Assembly: GCA_963832725.1 (NCBI GenBank)
Contig: CAWHVG010000002.1
Coordinates: 1,597,684-1,661,683, forward strand
Reading direction: 5' to 3'
From: JAEZBP01 sp963832725
GTDB lineage: Bacteria; Myxococcota_A; Polyangia; Polyangiales; Sandaracinaceae
Length of the DNA: 64,000 nt
The notes below the pieces were generated by a model. The model searched no databases. It was not told the DNA's origin and worked only from the letters and a program-made list of their open reading frames with translations. Every line of letters starts with the position of its first letter. Position 1 is the stretch's first letter. This document shows positions 37,161 to 45,419 of this stretch, piece by piece. The position numbers and the translations under genes are program-made.

Positions 37161-38993
37161 CTACTGCGGGGATTGGGGGACGGCCGCGCCAGCGTCGGGC
37201 GAGGGCTCGCGGAAGATGCGCGAATCGAGGCCCGGGGTTTGGACCTCGATCCGGACCCGCTCGTCCTCCTCGGTCGCCGTCCAGGTGTAGCCCTCGAAGC
37301 CGCTCTCCGAGAGGCGCCGCCGCCCGAGCTCGAGCGGCTCCTCGCCCTCGCGGAGCAGTACCCAGCGACGCTCCTCCACGCCGGGCTGGCAGTTGCGTGC
37401 GTCCTCGCGGACCGACACGCCCTCGCTCACGGACCGGGTCTGCCCTTCCTGGTAGGGGCAGCGGTCCTCGTCGAACGCGACCGTGCTCCGGGCCATGAGC
37501 ACCATCGAGAGCGCGATGACGGCGAGCGGCGCCGTCGCGAGCACGATGAGGAGCGGCCGCTTCCAGCTCGCCCAGCCGCGCGCCTCGCTCACGCCAGCGC
37601 TCCCTCGGTCTTCCGTCTCGACCTCCGTCTCCACACGGGCGGCCGTCCCCTCGACCTGCGCGCGGACGATGCGGGCGCCGACCGCGTCGAGCCACGGCTC
37701 CAGGTCCGCGAGCGCTCGCTGGGCCATCATCTCGCGCCGCTCGCGCTTGCCGACCCGCTTCTTGGGCGCGTCGATCGGCGGGAACATGCTCCAGACCACG
37801 TTGGAGGGCTGGAAGTCCTTCTTCTCGGTGTCGCGCAAGTGGCCGAGGAGCGCGCCGAGGGCGGTGGACGGCGGCGGCACCGCGTCCGTGCCGACGTGGT
37901 CGCCGACCGCGAGCAACACGCCCAGCATCAGGCCACAGGCCGCGCTCTCCACGTAGCCCTCCACGCCGCTGACCTGTCCGGCCAGGTACACGCCCGGCCG
38001 CGCCTTCAGCGCGTAGTCGTCGCCGAGCACCCGCGGGCTGTCGACGAAGGTGTTCCGGTGCACGCTGCCCAAGCGCTCGAACTCGGCGTTCTCGAGCCCC
38101 GGGATCATGCGGAACACCCGCTTTTGATCCGGCCACTTCATCCGCGTCTGGAAGCCGACCAGGTTGTAGGCGGTGGCGGCGCGGTTCTCCTGCCGGAGCT
38201 GCACCACCGCGTGGGGCCAGCGGCCGGTCTTCGGATTGGTCAGGCCGACCGGCTTCATCGGACCGAAGGAGAGGGTCTTCTCGCCGCGCTCGGCCATCAC
38301 CTCGAGCGGCAGACACCCCTCGAAGTAGCGGACCTTCTCGAACTCCTTGGGCGTGACCTTCTCGGCCTCCACCACGGCGCGCACGAACGCGCGGTACTGC
38401 TCCGCGTCGAGGGGGCAGTTCACGTAGGCGTCGTCGCCGCCCTTGTCGTAGCGGCTGGCGCGGAAGACCTTGTCCCAGTCGATCGAGTCGGCCGTCACCA
38501 CCGGCGCGATGGCGTCGTAGTAGGCCAGATGGTCCGCGCCGACCGTCGTCGCGATGTCGGTCGCCAGCGCGTCGCCCGTCAGCGGGCCCGTGGCCAAGAC
38601 GACCGGCCGCGCGTCGGGGATGGCCGTGACCTCGCGGTGCTCGATGCGGATGCGCGGGTGGGCTTCGACCCGGCGGGTCACCTCGGCGCTGAAGATGTCG
38701 CGGTCGACGGCGAACGCGCCGCCGGCCGGCACCCGGGCCACCTCGCCGGCCGCCATCACCAGCGAGCCGGCGCGCCGCATCTCTTCCTTGAGCAAGCCGA
38801 CCGCGTTCCCGAGCGCGGCGCCGCGGAAGGAGTTGCTGCACACGAGCTCGGCCAGCCCATCGCCGTGCTGGGCGGGCGTGCGCTTCTCGGGCTTCTGCTC
38901 GATCAGCGTCACCTCGACGCCCCGCTCGGCGAGCTGCCACGCGCACTCGCACCCGGCCAACCCGCCACCGACGATGGTCACTTTCTCGCTCAT
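37161..38993 (-). CDS. trmFO: tRNA methyltransferase TrmFO with fused membrane-anchored C-terminal domain
   Basis: Residues 1-~430 are a full TrmFO (folate/FAD-dependent tRNA m5U54 methyltransferase): FAD motif VTIVGGGLAGCECAWQLA, LVCSNSFRGAALGNAVGLLKEEMR and CPLDAEQYRAF. The frame continues ~180 residues beyond the usual end: an acidic linker, one membrane helix (LLIVLATAPLAVIALSMVL) and an extracytoplasmic domain with two Cys. A tRNA enzyme fused to such a part is odd. At the junction a GTGA (GTG AGC GAG GCG) would be a classic stop/start overlap if TrmFO ended one frame over, so two genes joined by an indel is the leading alternative. Confidence 0.85.
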   Translation of the reverse strand: MSEKVTIVGGGLAGCECAWQLAERGVEVTLIEQKPEKRTPAQHGDGLAELVCSNSFRGAALGNAVGLLKEEMRRAGSLVMAAGEVARVPAGGAFAVDRDIFSAEVTRRVEAHPRIRIEHREVTAIPDARPVVLATGPLTGDALATDIATTVGADHLAYYDAIAPVVTADSIDWDKVFRASRYDKGGDDAYVNCPLDAEQYRAFVRAVVEAEKVTPKEFEKVRYFEGCLPLEVMAERGEKTLSFGPMKPVGLTNPKTGRWPHAVVQLRQENRAATAYNLVGFQTRMKWPDQKRVFRMIPGLENAEFERLGSVHRNTFVDSPRVLGDDYALKARPGVYLAGQVSGVEGYVESAACGLMLGVLLAVGDHVGTDAVPPPSTALGALLGHLRDTEKKDFQPSNVVWSMFPPIDAPKKRVGKRERREMMAQRALADLEPWLDAVGARIVRAQVEGTAARVETEVETEDRGSAGVSEARGWASWKRPLLIVLATAPLAVIALSMVLMARSTVAFDEDRCPYQEGQTRSVSEGVSVREDARNCQPGVEERRWVLLREGEEPLELGRRRLSESGFEGYTWTATEEDERVRIEVQTPGLDSRIFREPSPDAGAAVPQSPQ

Positions 38994-39160
38994 GTCGGCC
39001 GGACCGTAGCAGGTCGGTCGGTACCAGGCAGGCAGCCCGAGAGCCGGCCGGCAGGGGCCCTCGTGGCGGTCACGAACCCATGCGTCGTCGGCCGGTGCGG
39101 CGCGGGTCGGGTTCTGGCGCGCGCCGAGAGGAAGGGCTCGGCCGCGAAGCTGGAGCGCCG

Positions 39161-40105
39161 TCAGTCCTCGTCGTCGCCGTGGGCCATCGGGTGGGCCCGA
39201 TCGTAGACCTCCATCAGCCGGTCCACGGTGACGTGCGTGTAGCGCTGGGTGGTCGAGAGGCTGGCGTGGCCGAGCAGCTCCTGGATGGAGCGCAGATCGG
39301 CGCCCGCGTCGAGCAGATGCGTCGCGCAGCTGTGGCGGAGGGCGTGCGGGTGCAGGTCGCCGCGGCCCGCCCCGAGCGCGCCGTAGCGTTGCACCACGTT
39401 CTGGACCTGACGGGCGCTGAGCGGTGTGCCGAAGCGACCCAGAAAGAGCGCCTCGGCGTCCTGCTCGTCGGTGCGCGGCGAGCGGAGGGTGGGGCGGATG
39501 GCCAGGTAGGCCTCCAGCGCCTGTTCCGCCGCGCCGCCGAAAGGCGCGATGCGCTCCTTGCCGCCCTTGCCCAGCACCCGCACCTTCCTGTTCTCCACGT
39601 CGCCGAGCTTCAGCCCGGCCAGCTCGCTCACGCGGACCCCGGCGGCGTAGAGAAGCTCCAGCATCGCCGTGTCGCGCTTCTGGAGCCGCTCGTCGCGTGG
39701 CGCGTCGTCCTTGGGCGCCTCGACCACGCGGAACGCCTCGTCGACGGTCAGAAAGCGCGGCAGCGTCCGCTTCACCTTCGGCGTCTTCAGCGCGGCGGCC
39801 GGGTTCTCTCTCGCGAGCTTCTTTCGCATCAAGAAGCGGTAGAAGCTGCGCAGCGTCGCGATCTTCCGGGCCAGCGTGGCGCTCGAGCTCCTCTCGAACA
39901 TCGACGCCAGCCACGCGCGAAGCGCGGTCACGTGCAGGCGCGTCGCGTCGAGCGGCAGATCCTCTCGCTCCAAGAAGTCGCGCAGCTCGTTGAGCGCGCG
40001 CACGTACGTCGTGATGGTCCGCTCCGAGCTCCGCCGCTCGCACCGCAGGTAGTTCTCGAAGCGCCCGATCTGCGCGCTCAGTGCGTCGTCGGCCTCGCCC
40101 TTCAC
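39161..40105 (-). CDS. xerC: Tyrosine recombinase XerC
   Basis: A 314 aa site-specific recombinase that resolves chromosome dimers at dif with XerD. A SAM-like N-terminal domain (FENYLRCERRSSERTITTY) is followed by the catalytic domain with all key residues: Arg in AAGVRVSELAGL, Lys in LGKGGKERI, HxxR in HALRHSCATHLL, His in LGHASLST and Tyr in QRYTHV. The GTG at 40105 gives the usual length; an upstream GTG at 40174 would add 23 residues lacking similarity. Its position next to trmFO and near hslVU matches the conserved trmFO-xerC-hslV-hslU order (as in Bacillus codV-clpQY), supporting a housekeeping recombinase. Confidence 0.9.
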   Translation of the reverse strand: MKGEADDALSAQIGRFENYLRCERRSSERTITTYVRALNELRDFLEREDLPLDATRLHVTALRAWLASMFERSSSATLARKIATLRSFYRFLMRKKLARENPAAALKTPKVKRTLPRFLTVDEAFRVVEAPKDDAPRDERLQKRDTAMLELLYAAGVRVSELAGLKLGDVENRKVRVLGKGGKERIAPFGGAAEQALEAYLAIRPTLRSPRTDEQDAEALFLGRFGTPLSARQVQNVVQRYGALGAGRGDLHPHALRHSCATHLLDAGADLRSIQELLGHASLSTTQRYTHVTVDRLMEVYDRAHPMAHGDDED

Positions 40106-40298
40106 GCGCTCAGGATACGGACGGCTAGCCGATGCAGGCCACTTCCCGGCGCGGGCGTCCGCGAAAAACCGCACCGGCGTGAGTGCGGCGGCCAGCTCAC
40201 GCGGGGCGAGATGCGTCGCGCCACCCCCCGGCGCCGAGTCGCGGGCCCCGCCGAACGTCGCGGAGCGCGCCGGCGAGCTCGGTCGCCGAGTCGGAAGA

Positions 40299-40934
40299 TC
40301 AATCGGCGCCGAAGTAGCTCCGGTACCAGTCGCCCTCGTGATGATCGCGGGCGCTCGGATCCGGCACGTGGCTCGGGTCGAGCCGCGCGAAGAGGAGATC
40401 GAGCGTGCGCATGTCGCGCTGGCTGACGACCGGGATGCCGCTCTCGACGAGCGCCGCCGCCGCGACGCCGCGCCCTCGCTGGTACACGCCGTCGCGCCGC
40501 GCGCCGAGGTAGACCACCGTCGAGCCGCAGGCGCCGCTCATGTCCATCAGGAGCGCGAAGCGCGCCTTCTGTTCGACCGCGATCCGCGCCATCTCCCGGG
40601 CGGCGCGCACCATCCCTTCCGTCCAGTCGTCGCCGGCGTCGCTGAGCACGCGCGCCTCGCCGCGCAGGACCGCGTGCCCGTCGCCGTCGTGGCAGTCGGG
40701 CGTCGCGCGCGGCGTGCCGAACGCGAAGTCCTCCGGGCAGAACGAGACCACCTCGACCGCCGGCAGCGAGCGCATGCGGACGGACGTCGGATAGGTGCCG
40801 TTCGTCGTCCCGTCGACGCCGCAGGGGGAGCCGGCCAGGCATCCGCTCATCAGCACCCGCCACGGCCGCTCGGCGGTCGGCGCGGGCCAAGAAGCGATCT
40901 GCGTCGCGGACGGCAGGTGATCGGTGAAGCTCAA
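40299..40934 (-). CDS. DUF523 domain-containing protein
   Basis: A 211 aa protein. It contains MSGCLAGSPCGVDGTTN, SFCPEDFAFGTPRATPDCHDGDG, ARFALLMDMSGACGS and a C-terminal RDMRTLDLLFARL, matching DUF523 (PF04463), whose conserved Cys suggest metal or Fe-S binding. It starts at TTG 40934 inside the TTGA overlapping the upstream stop, so the three genes 41931-40299 form a coupled leftward operon. Function uncharacterised. Confidence 0.82.
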   Translation of the reverse strand: MSFTDHLPSATQIASWPAPTAERPWRVLMSGCLAGSPCGVDGTTNGTYPTSVRMRSLPAVEVVSFCPEDFAFGTPRATPDCHDGDGHAVLRGEARVLSDAGDDWTEGMVRAAREMARIAVEQKARFALLMDMSGACGSTVVYLGARRDGVYQRGRGVAAAALVESGIPVVSQRDMRTLDLLFARLDPSHVPDPSARDHHEGDWYRSYFGAD

Positions 40935-41566
40935 GCCAAAGCCTCCAGCGCCTGCGCGATGATCAGCTCGATCGACGCGTGCAGATCGTGGGTGTCGTCC
41001 ACCTCGACGAGATCCACGTGCGGGTGCTCCGCGGCGTAGCGGCGGGAGCTGTCGACCGGCACGCGCTCGTCGCGGGTCCCGTGGATGATCCGCGTCGGGC
41101 AGGGAACGACCGGAAACGCCGGCTCCTCGCAGAGCTCCTCGTAGAAGCGATAGTGGAGTGGCTGCAGCTCGCCCGCGCCGTCTTCGATCGAGAGCGACCC
41201 GGTCGCCTTCCAGCGCGCCATCTCGTCGCCGGTGGCCAGCGCCTCCCAGCGCGTGCAGAGATCGAACGCCGGACAGAGCAGGATGAGCCGCGCCACGCGC
41301 GAGGGGTTCTTCTCGGCCCAGCGCGCCGCCACCCAGCCGCCGAGGCTCGAGGCGACGAACGCCCAACCCTCCTCGTCACCCTCCCGGGCGTCGAGCGCGT
41401 CGAGCCTCTCCAGCATCGCCCGCACACTCAGCTTCGCGAAGGAGGGCGCGTTGAGATCCGGCAGCGCGAAGGGCATCCCGCGCGCCTCGAACGCGCCCTT
41501 CAGCCGCTGCCCCTTGAACGCCAGCGGCCCGCTCGCGAACCCGTGCAGGTAGCCGCGCCGCATCAT
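40931..41566 (-). CDS. YqiA/YcfP-type alpha/beta-hydrolase (esterase)
   Basis: A 211 aa alpha/beta-hydrolase: oxyanion region RGYLHGFASGP, nucleophile elbow SSLGG (Ser), acid in HGTRDERVP and His in VDDTHDLH, giving a full Ser-Asp-His triad. The short length without lid and the YLHGFxSGP start match the UPF0227/YqiA esterase family, active on short acyl esters in vitro. Overlaps both neighbours in the operon. Confidence 0.85.
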   Translation of the reverse strand: MMRRGYLHGFASGPLAFKGQRLKGAFEARGMPFALPDLNAPSFAKLSVRAMLERLDALDAREGDEEGWAFVASSLGGWVAARWAEKNPSRVARLILLCPAFDLCTRWEALATGDEMARWKATGSLSIEDGAGELQPLHYRFYEELCEEPAFPVVPCPTRIIHGTRDERVPVDSSRRYAAEHPHVDLVEVDDTHDLHASIELIIAQALEALA

Positions 41567-41931
41567 TCCTCGCGGTGCGCCAGCTCGGGCGCGAACGCCG
41601 GCAGACAGAACGCGTAGTACTCGGCCTCGTCGTCGGACGCGTTGGCGTAGCGGACCCGGACGCCCGGCTCGATCCAGAACGACTGCCCGGCCAGGAGCTC
41701 GACCACCTCCGGCTCGTCCCCGACCTCGATCCGCATCCGCCCGCGGACCATCACCGTCAGCTCGCCGAACTCGGGCGTCTGCGCGGGCTCCTCCCAGCGC
41801 GGCGGCGCGACCATGTGCGCGACGCTGAAGCGATCGCTCTCGGTGCGGACGCGCCCGGCGATCTCCTCGATCACCTTGCCACCTTCGGCGGGGATGCGAG
41901 TGGGCGTGTCGATGAGGACGTAGCGGGACAT
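41563..41931 (-). CDS. Cupin domain-containing protein
   Basis: A 122 aa single-domain cupin (FGELTVMVRGRMRIEV...LAGQSFWIEPGVRVRY). Classical metal-binding His residues are mostly replaced (Glu and Arg occur at those points), so metal binding and enzymatic activity are uncertain. First gene of the three-gene leftward operon; its end overlaps the esterase start. Confidence 0.78.
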   Translation of the reverse strand: MSRYVLIDTPTRIPAEGGKVIEEIAGRVRTESDRFSVAHMVAPPRWEEPAQTPEFGELTVMVRGRMRIEVGDEPEVVELLAGQSFWIEPGVRVRYANASDDEAEYYAFCLPAFAPELAHREE

Positions 41932-42164
41932 GGCGTGCTCGTACCGGAGGCCGACGGGACCGGCAACCTCACTCGTTTTGGGGTCACCTGCCGCGCTCGT
42001 CGAACGCTCGCGCGCGACCGGCCCACTCGCCGGCGCGTCCCGCTCGGCGCAATCGGCAGAATCCCGTCGAGCTTCGGCGAGCGGGCCCTACCTCACCGGG
42101 GACGGACATCTCGTTGACTTGTGTGGCACCCATCCCTAGCTTGCCGGGACTTTTCGGAGCAGGA

Positions 42165-42707
42165 ATGAGCGAAGTGTTTCGATCGACCACGATCGTGGCC
42201 GTCCGGCGCGACGGGAAAGCGGCCATGGCGGGCGACGGCCAGGTCTCCCTCGGCCAGACCGTCATGAAGTCGCGCGCCAAGAAGGTCAGGCGGATCGCCG
42301 ACGGCAAGGTGCTGGCCGGGTTCGCGGGCGCCAGCGCCGACGCGTTCACCCTGCTCGAGCGCTTCGAGGCGAAGCTGCGCGAGCACTCCGGCAGCCTCCC
42401 GAGGGCGGCGGTGGAGCTGGCCAAGGACTGGCGGACCGACCGCTTCCTGCGTCGCCTCGAGGCCATGCTGGTGGTCATGGACGCGCAGGCCACGTTCCTG
42501 ATCAGCGGCACCGGCGACGTCATCGAGCCGGACGAAGGCGTCATCGCCATCGGCTCGGGCGGCTCCTACGCCTTGGCCGCGGCGCGCGCGCTGCTGCGAC
42601 ACACCGACAAGAGCGCGAAGGAGATCGCCGAAGAGGCGCTCCGCATCGCCGGCGAGATCTGTGTCTATACCAATTCCGAGGTGGCCGTGGAGGAGGTGGG
42701 CTCGTGA
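42165..42707 (+). CDS. hslV: ATP-dependent protease subunit HslV
   Basis: A 180 aa proteasome-like peptidase forming a double hexamer with HslU. The mature chain begins at the catalytic Thr in FRSTTIVAVRRDG after trimming of the first residues; AGDGQVSLGQTVMK and GFAGASADAFTLLERFE are family hallmarks. The ATG at 42165 (GGAGCAGGA upstream) is used; an earlier in-frame ATG would add 17 unrelated residues. The stop overlaps the hslU GTG. Confidence 0.94.
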   Translation: MSEVFRSTTIVAVRRDGKAAMAGDGQVSLGQTVMKSRAKKVRRIADGKVLAGFAGASADAFTLLERFEAKLREHSGSLPRAAVELAKDWRTDRFLRRLEAMLVVMDAQATFLISGTGDVIEPDEGVIAIGSGGSYALAAARALLRHTDKSAKEIAEEALRIAGEICVYTNSEVAVEEVGS

Positions 42708-44131
42708 CCGAAGGCGTACGCACCTTCACGCCCCGTGAGATCGTGACCGAGCTGGACCGCTACATCGTGGGCCAGCACAAGGCGAAGCGCGCCGTGGCGG
42801 TCGCGCTGCGCAACCGGTGGCGCCGGCAGCAGGTCGACCCCGAGCTTCGGGACGAGATCGCGCCGAAGAACATCATCATGATCGGCCCGACCGGCGTCGG
42901 GAAGACCGAGATCGCGCGCCGGCTCGCGAAGCTGGCCAACGCGCCCTTCATCAAGGTCGAGGCGTCGAAGTTCACCGAGGTCGGTTACGTCGGCCGCGAC
43001 GTCGAGGCGATGATCCGCGACCTGGTGGAGATCGCGGTCCAGCTCGTCCGTCAGGAAGAGGTCGAGCGCGTGAAAGAGCACGCCGAGGAGATGGCGGAGC
43101 GCCGGCTGGCGGAGCTCATCGCGCGCTCGCGTGCCCCGTCTCCGCCCCCGCCTCCGCCGCAGCGTCCCTCGTCGGGCGGGCAGATGTTCGGCCCCTTCTT
43201 CATGCCCGGCGGCCAGCAGCAGCAGCCGGGCCCGCAGCTCTCCGACGGCGAGGTCGAGTCGATCCTGAAGCAGCTCCGGGCGGGCGAGCTCGACGACGAA
43301 GAGGTCGAGATCGACGTCGCCGACACCGGCAGCCCCTTCATGCAGATCTTCGGCGCCCACGGCATGGAGGAGATGGAGGTCAACCTCCGCGACATGCTCG
43401 GGCAGCTCCCCGGCTTCAAGGGCAAGACCCGGCGCCGCAAGCTGAAGGTCCCCGACGCCCTCGAGATCCTGAAGGCGCAAGAGGCCGAGAAGCTGGTCGA
43501 CATGGACCGCGTGCAGCGCGAGGCGCTCACCCGGACCGCGCACTCGGGCATCGTCTTCCTGGACGAGATCGACAAAGTCGCCGGCCGCCAGAAGGCGGGC
43601 TCGGGCCCCGACGTATCGCGCGAGGGCGTGCAGCGCGATCTGTTGCCGATCGTCGAGGGCAGCACCGTCAGCACCAAGTACGGCCCGGTGAAGACGGACC
43701 ACATCCTCTTCGTCGCCGCCGGCGCCTTCCACGTCGCCGAGGTCAGCAATCTCATCCCCGAGCTGCAGGGCCGCTTCCCGATCCGCGTCGAGCTCGAGCC
43801 GCTGGAGAAGGCGGACCTCGTGCGCATCCTGACCGAGCCGAAGAACTCGCTGACCAAGCAGTACCAGGCGCTCCTGGCGACCGAGGGCTTGAAGATCGAG
43901 TTCACCGAAGACGCCATCGACTCGCTGGCGGAGTACGCCGCCGAAGCGAACCGCCAGGCCGAGAACATCGGCGCACGCCGCCTGCACACCATCCTCGAGG
44001 CCCTGCTCGAAGAGGTCAGCTTCAGCGCGCCCGAGATGAGCGAAGACCACTTCCTCATCGACGCCAACGTCGTCCGCTCCACCCTCTCGCCGATCCTGAA
44101 CGACACCGACCTGGCGAAGTACATCCTCTGA
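42704..44131 (+). CDS. hslU: ATP-dependent protease ATPase subunit HslU
   Basis: A 475 aa AAA+ unfoldase that feeds HslV. FTPREIVTELDRYIVGQ opens the protein, Walker A is GPTGVGKTE, Walker B is GIVFLDEIDK, and sensor/C-terminal segments (GARRLHTILEALLEEVSF, ending AKYIL) are intact; the C-terminal tail docks into HslV. The I-domain carries a Pro-rich and Gln-rich insert (PPPPPPQRPSSGG, GGQQQQPG) longer than in E. coli. GTG start overlaps hslV. Confidence 0.94.
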   Translation: MTEGVRTFTPREIVTELDRYIVGQHKAKRAVAVALRNRWRRQQVDPELRDEIAPKNIIMIGPTGVGKTEIARRLAKLANAPFIKVEASKFTEVGYVGRDVEAMIRDLVEIAVQLVRQEEVERVKEHAEEMAERRLAELIARSRAPSPPPPPPQRPSSGGQMFGPFFMPGGQQQQPGPQLSDGEVESILKQLRAGELDDEEVEIDVADTGSPFMQIFGAHGMEEMEVNLRDMLGQLPGFKGKTRRRKLKVPDALEILKAQEAEKLVDMDRVQREALTRTAHSGIVFLDEIDKVAGRQKAGSGPDVSREGVQRDLLPIVEGSTVSTKYGPVKTDHILFVAAGAFHVAEVSNLIPELQGRFPIRVELEPLEKADLVRILTEPKNSLTKQYQALLATEGLKIEFTEDAIDSLAEYAAEANRQAENIGARRLHTILEALLEEVSFSAPEMSEDHFLIDANVVRSTLSPILNDTDLAKYIL

Positions 44132-44155
44132 TCTGAGCGCCAATCCCCCTCGGAG

Positions 44156-44306
44156 CTCCCTTCCCCCGTTCCTACGGGGGCTGGGGTGGGGGCAGACCGA
44201 GGCATGCGCGCTCTGGGCCGGCCTCTCGGCTCCCTCCCCAGTTCGACCGGGGAGGGTTCGGGTGGGGGCTGACCGAGGTCTGCTCCCTCTGGGCCGGCCC
44301 TCCGGG
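44156..44306. repeat. Two tandem ~75-bp hairpin-bearing intergenic repeats
   Basis: Copies start near 44156 and 44230. Each has CTCCCTTCC-like sequence, a hairpin, then GGGGTGGGGGCAGACCGAGG and CTCTGGGCCGGCC. Hairpin 1: CCCCCG/CGGGGG (44163-44168, 44175-44180). Hairpin 2: CCCTCCCC/GGGGAGGG (44232-44239, 44249-44256). They follow hslU and may act as terminators, though no T run follows; a mobile extragenic repeat is equally likely. Confidence 0.65.
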
Positions 44307-44338
44307 GAGGCGCATCCGCCCGAGCGCCGGCGCGTGCT

Positions 44339-45142
44339 ATGAGGGCGCCGATGATCGAGGTGGACGTGATGCTGCCCCGCTCGGCGTTCTCCCCGCGGGA
44401 GACCGCGCGGGCGGGCGACGTGTGGCGGCTCTTCCAGGACGTCGCGGTCGGAGGCTCGACCGGCGCCGGTTGGCCGCCCGAGCGCTATCGCGAAGAGGGC
44501 GTCTCCTTCATCGTCCGCTCCATGGCCGTCCTGCACCACCGCGAGACCATCTACGGCGAGCCGCTCGAGGGACGCACCTGGCCGAGCCGCTTCCGCCGCG
44601 GCCTCTTCTTCCGCCGCGAGTGTCGCGTGAGCTCGCCGCGCGGCCCGATCGCCTCGGCGACGCAGGAGTGGGTCCACGTCAGCGCGAACCTCGAGCTCGT
44701 CCGCGCGCCGGACTCCCTCGTCTCCGCGTTCGGCGTCGAGGATCACGAACCGCCGGTCGAGCTACCCGCATACGAGCGCATCGACGACGCGCGCACCCAC
44801 CGCTTCGAGCTGACCTGCTGGCACACCTGGATGGACCCGCTCGGCCACGTGAACCACCCCGCCTACATCGACTTCTGCGACGAAGCGACGAGCCGCGCCA
44901 TGGCCGAAGCCGGGCTGGACCCGCAGCGCCTCTCGCCGGTGGCCGAGGAGGCCAAGTTCAAGAGCGGCGTGGTGGCCATGGACGCGGTCACGATCCTCAC
45001 CCGCGTCATCGGCCGAACCGACGAAGGCGCCGCCGTGCTCGAGCACGCAGTCGAGGTCGCCGGCCGCGCGTGCGCCCGCGCCGTCACCATTCGTCGCTTG
45101 GTCGCCGAGGAAGGCGAGACCGCGCTCTTCGCGCTGCGGTAG
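44339..45142 (+). CDS. Acyl-ACP/acyl-CoA thioesterase (double hotdog)
   Basis: A 267 aa protein with two hotdog folds. The first half (RAGDVWRLFQDVAVGGS...IVRSMAVLHHRE) and the second (HTWMDPLGHVNHPAYIDFCDEA) fit the acyl-ACP thioesterase/4HBT family; the Asn-His in GHVNHPAYIDF lies at the usual catalytic position. It would release fatty acids from ACP or CoA; chain preference cannot be read. Start at 44339 or at ATG 44351 (MIEVDVML). Unlinked to neighbouring genes. Confidence 0.8.
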   Translation: MRAPMIEVDVMLPRSAFSPRETARAGDVWRLFQDVAVGGSTGAGWPPERYREEGVSFIVRSMAVLHHRETIYGEPLEGRTWPSRFRRGLFFRRECRVSSPRGPIASATQEWVHVSANLELVRAPDSLVSAFGVEDHEPPVELPAYERIDDARTHRFELTCWHTWMDPLGHVNHPAYIDFCDEATSRAMAEAGLDPQRLSPVAEEAKFKSGVVAMDAVTILTRVIGRTDEGAAVLEHAVEVAGRACARAVTIRRLVAEEGETALFALR

Positions 45143-45169
45143 CGCGCCGTTCCCGACGGGCTTCGACGC

Positions 45170-45415
45170 CTACGCGAAGACCTCGTCGAGCGACTCGGCG
45201 GTGAGCACCCGCTCGAGCCAGGTGTCGAACACGTCGCGGTGCTCATCGACGAACGCGGCCCGGATGCGCGCGACGATGTGTTCCGGCAAGGGACCGAACT
45301 TGAGGGTCAGCTGCCTGGAGAGGACGTAAGCGCGTCCCTTGGCTCTCCCCCCGGCGAATCCCTTGGCGAATCCCTCGGCTTCTCCTTGCTGGATGAACTC
45401 GTCGTAGAGCGACAT
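45170..45415 (-). CDS. Duplicated C-terminal stub of an Rpn-type nuclease
   Basis: An 81 aa frame starting MSLYDEFIQQGEAEG directly after the stop of the upstream Rpn gene. It parallels the last ~80 residues of that protein (MSLYDKLIAQGEAKG), including the Gly/Ala/Lys-rich repeat and the C-terminal LTLKFGPLPEHIVARIRAA and LERVLTAESLDEVFA. The catalytic N-terminal part is absent. It is either a remnant of a tandem gene duplication or an expressed small subunit like the short Rpn proteins made by internal initiation. Confidence 0.65.
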   Translation of the reverse strand: MSLYDEFIQQGEAEGFAKGFAGGRAKGRAYVLSRQLTLKFGPLPEHIVARIRAAFVDEHRDVFDTWLERVLTAESLDEVFA

Positions 45416-45419
45416 CGCC

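Noticed and set aside
39161..40105. Integrase marking a mobile element
   Set aside because: Sequence and the trmFO-xerC-hslV-hslU neighbourhood fit housekeeping XerC; no attachment repeats or phage genes were seen.
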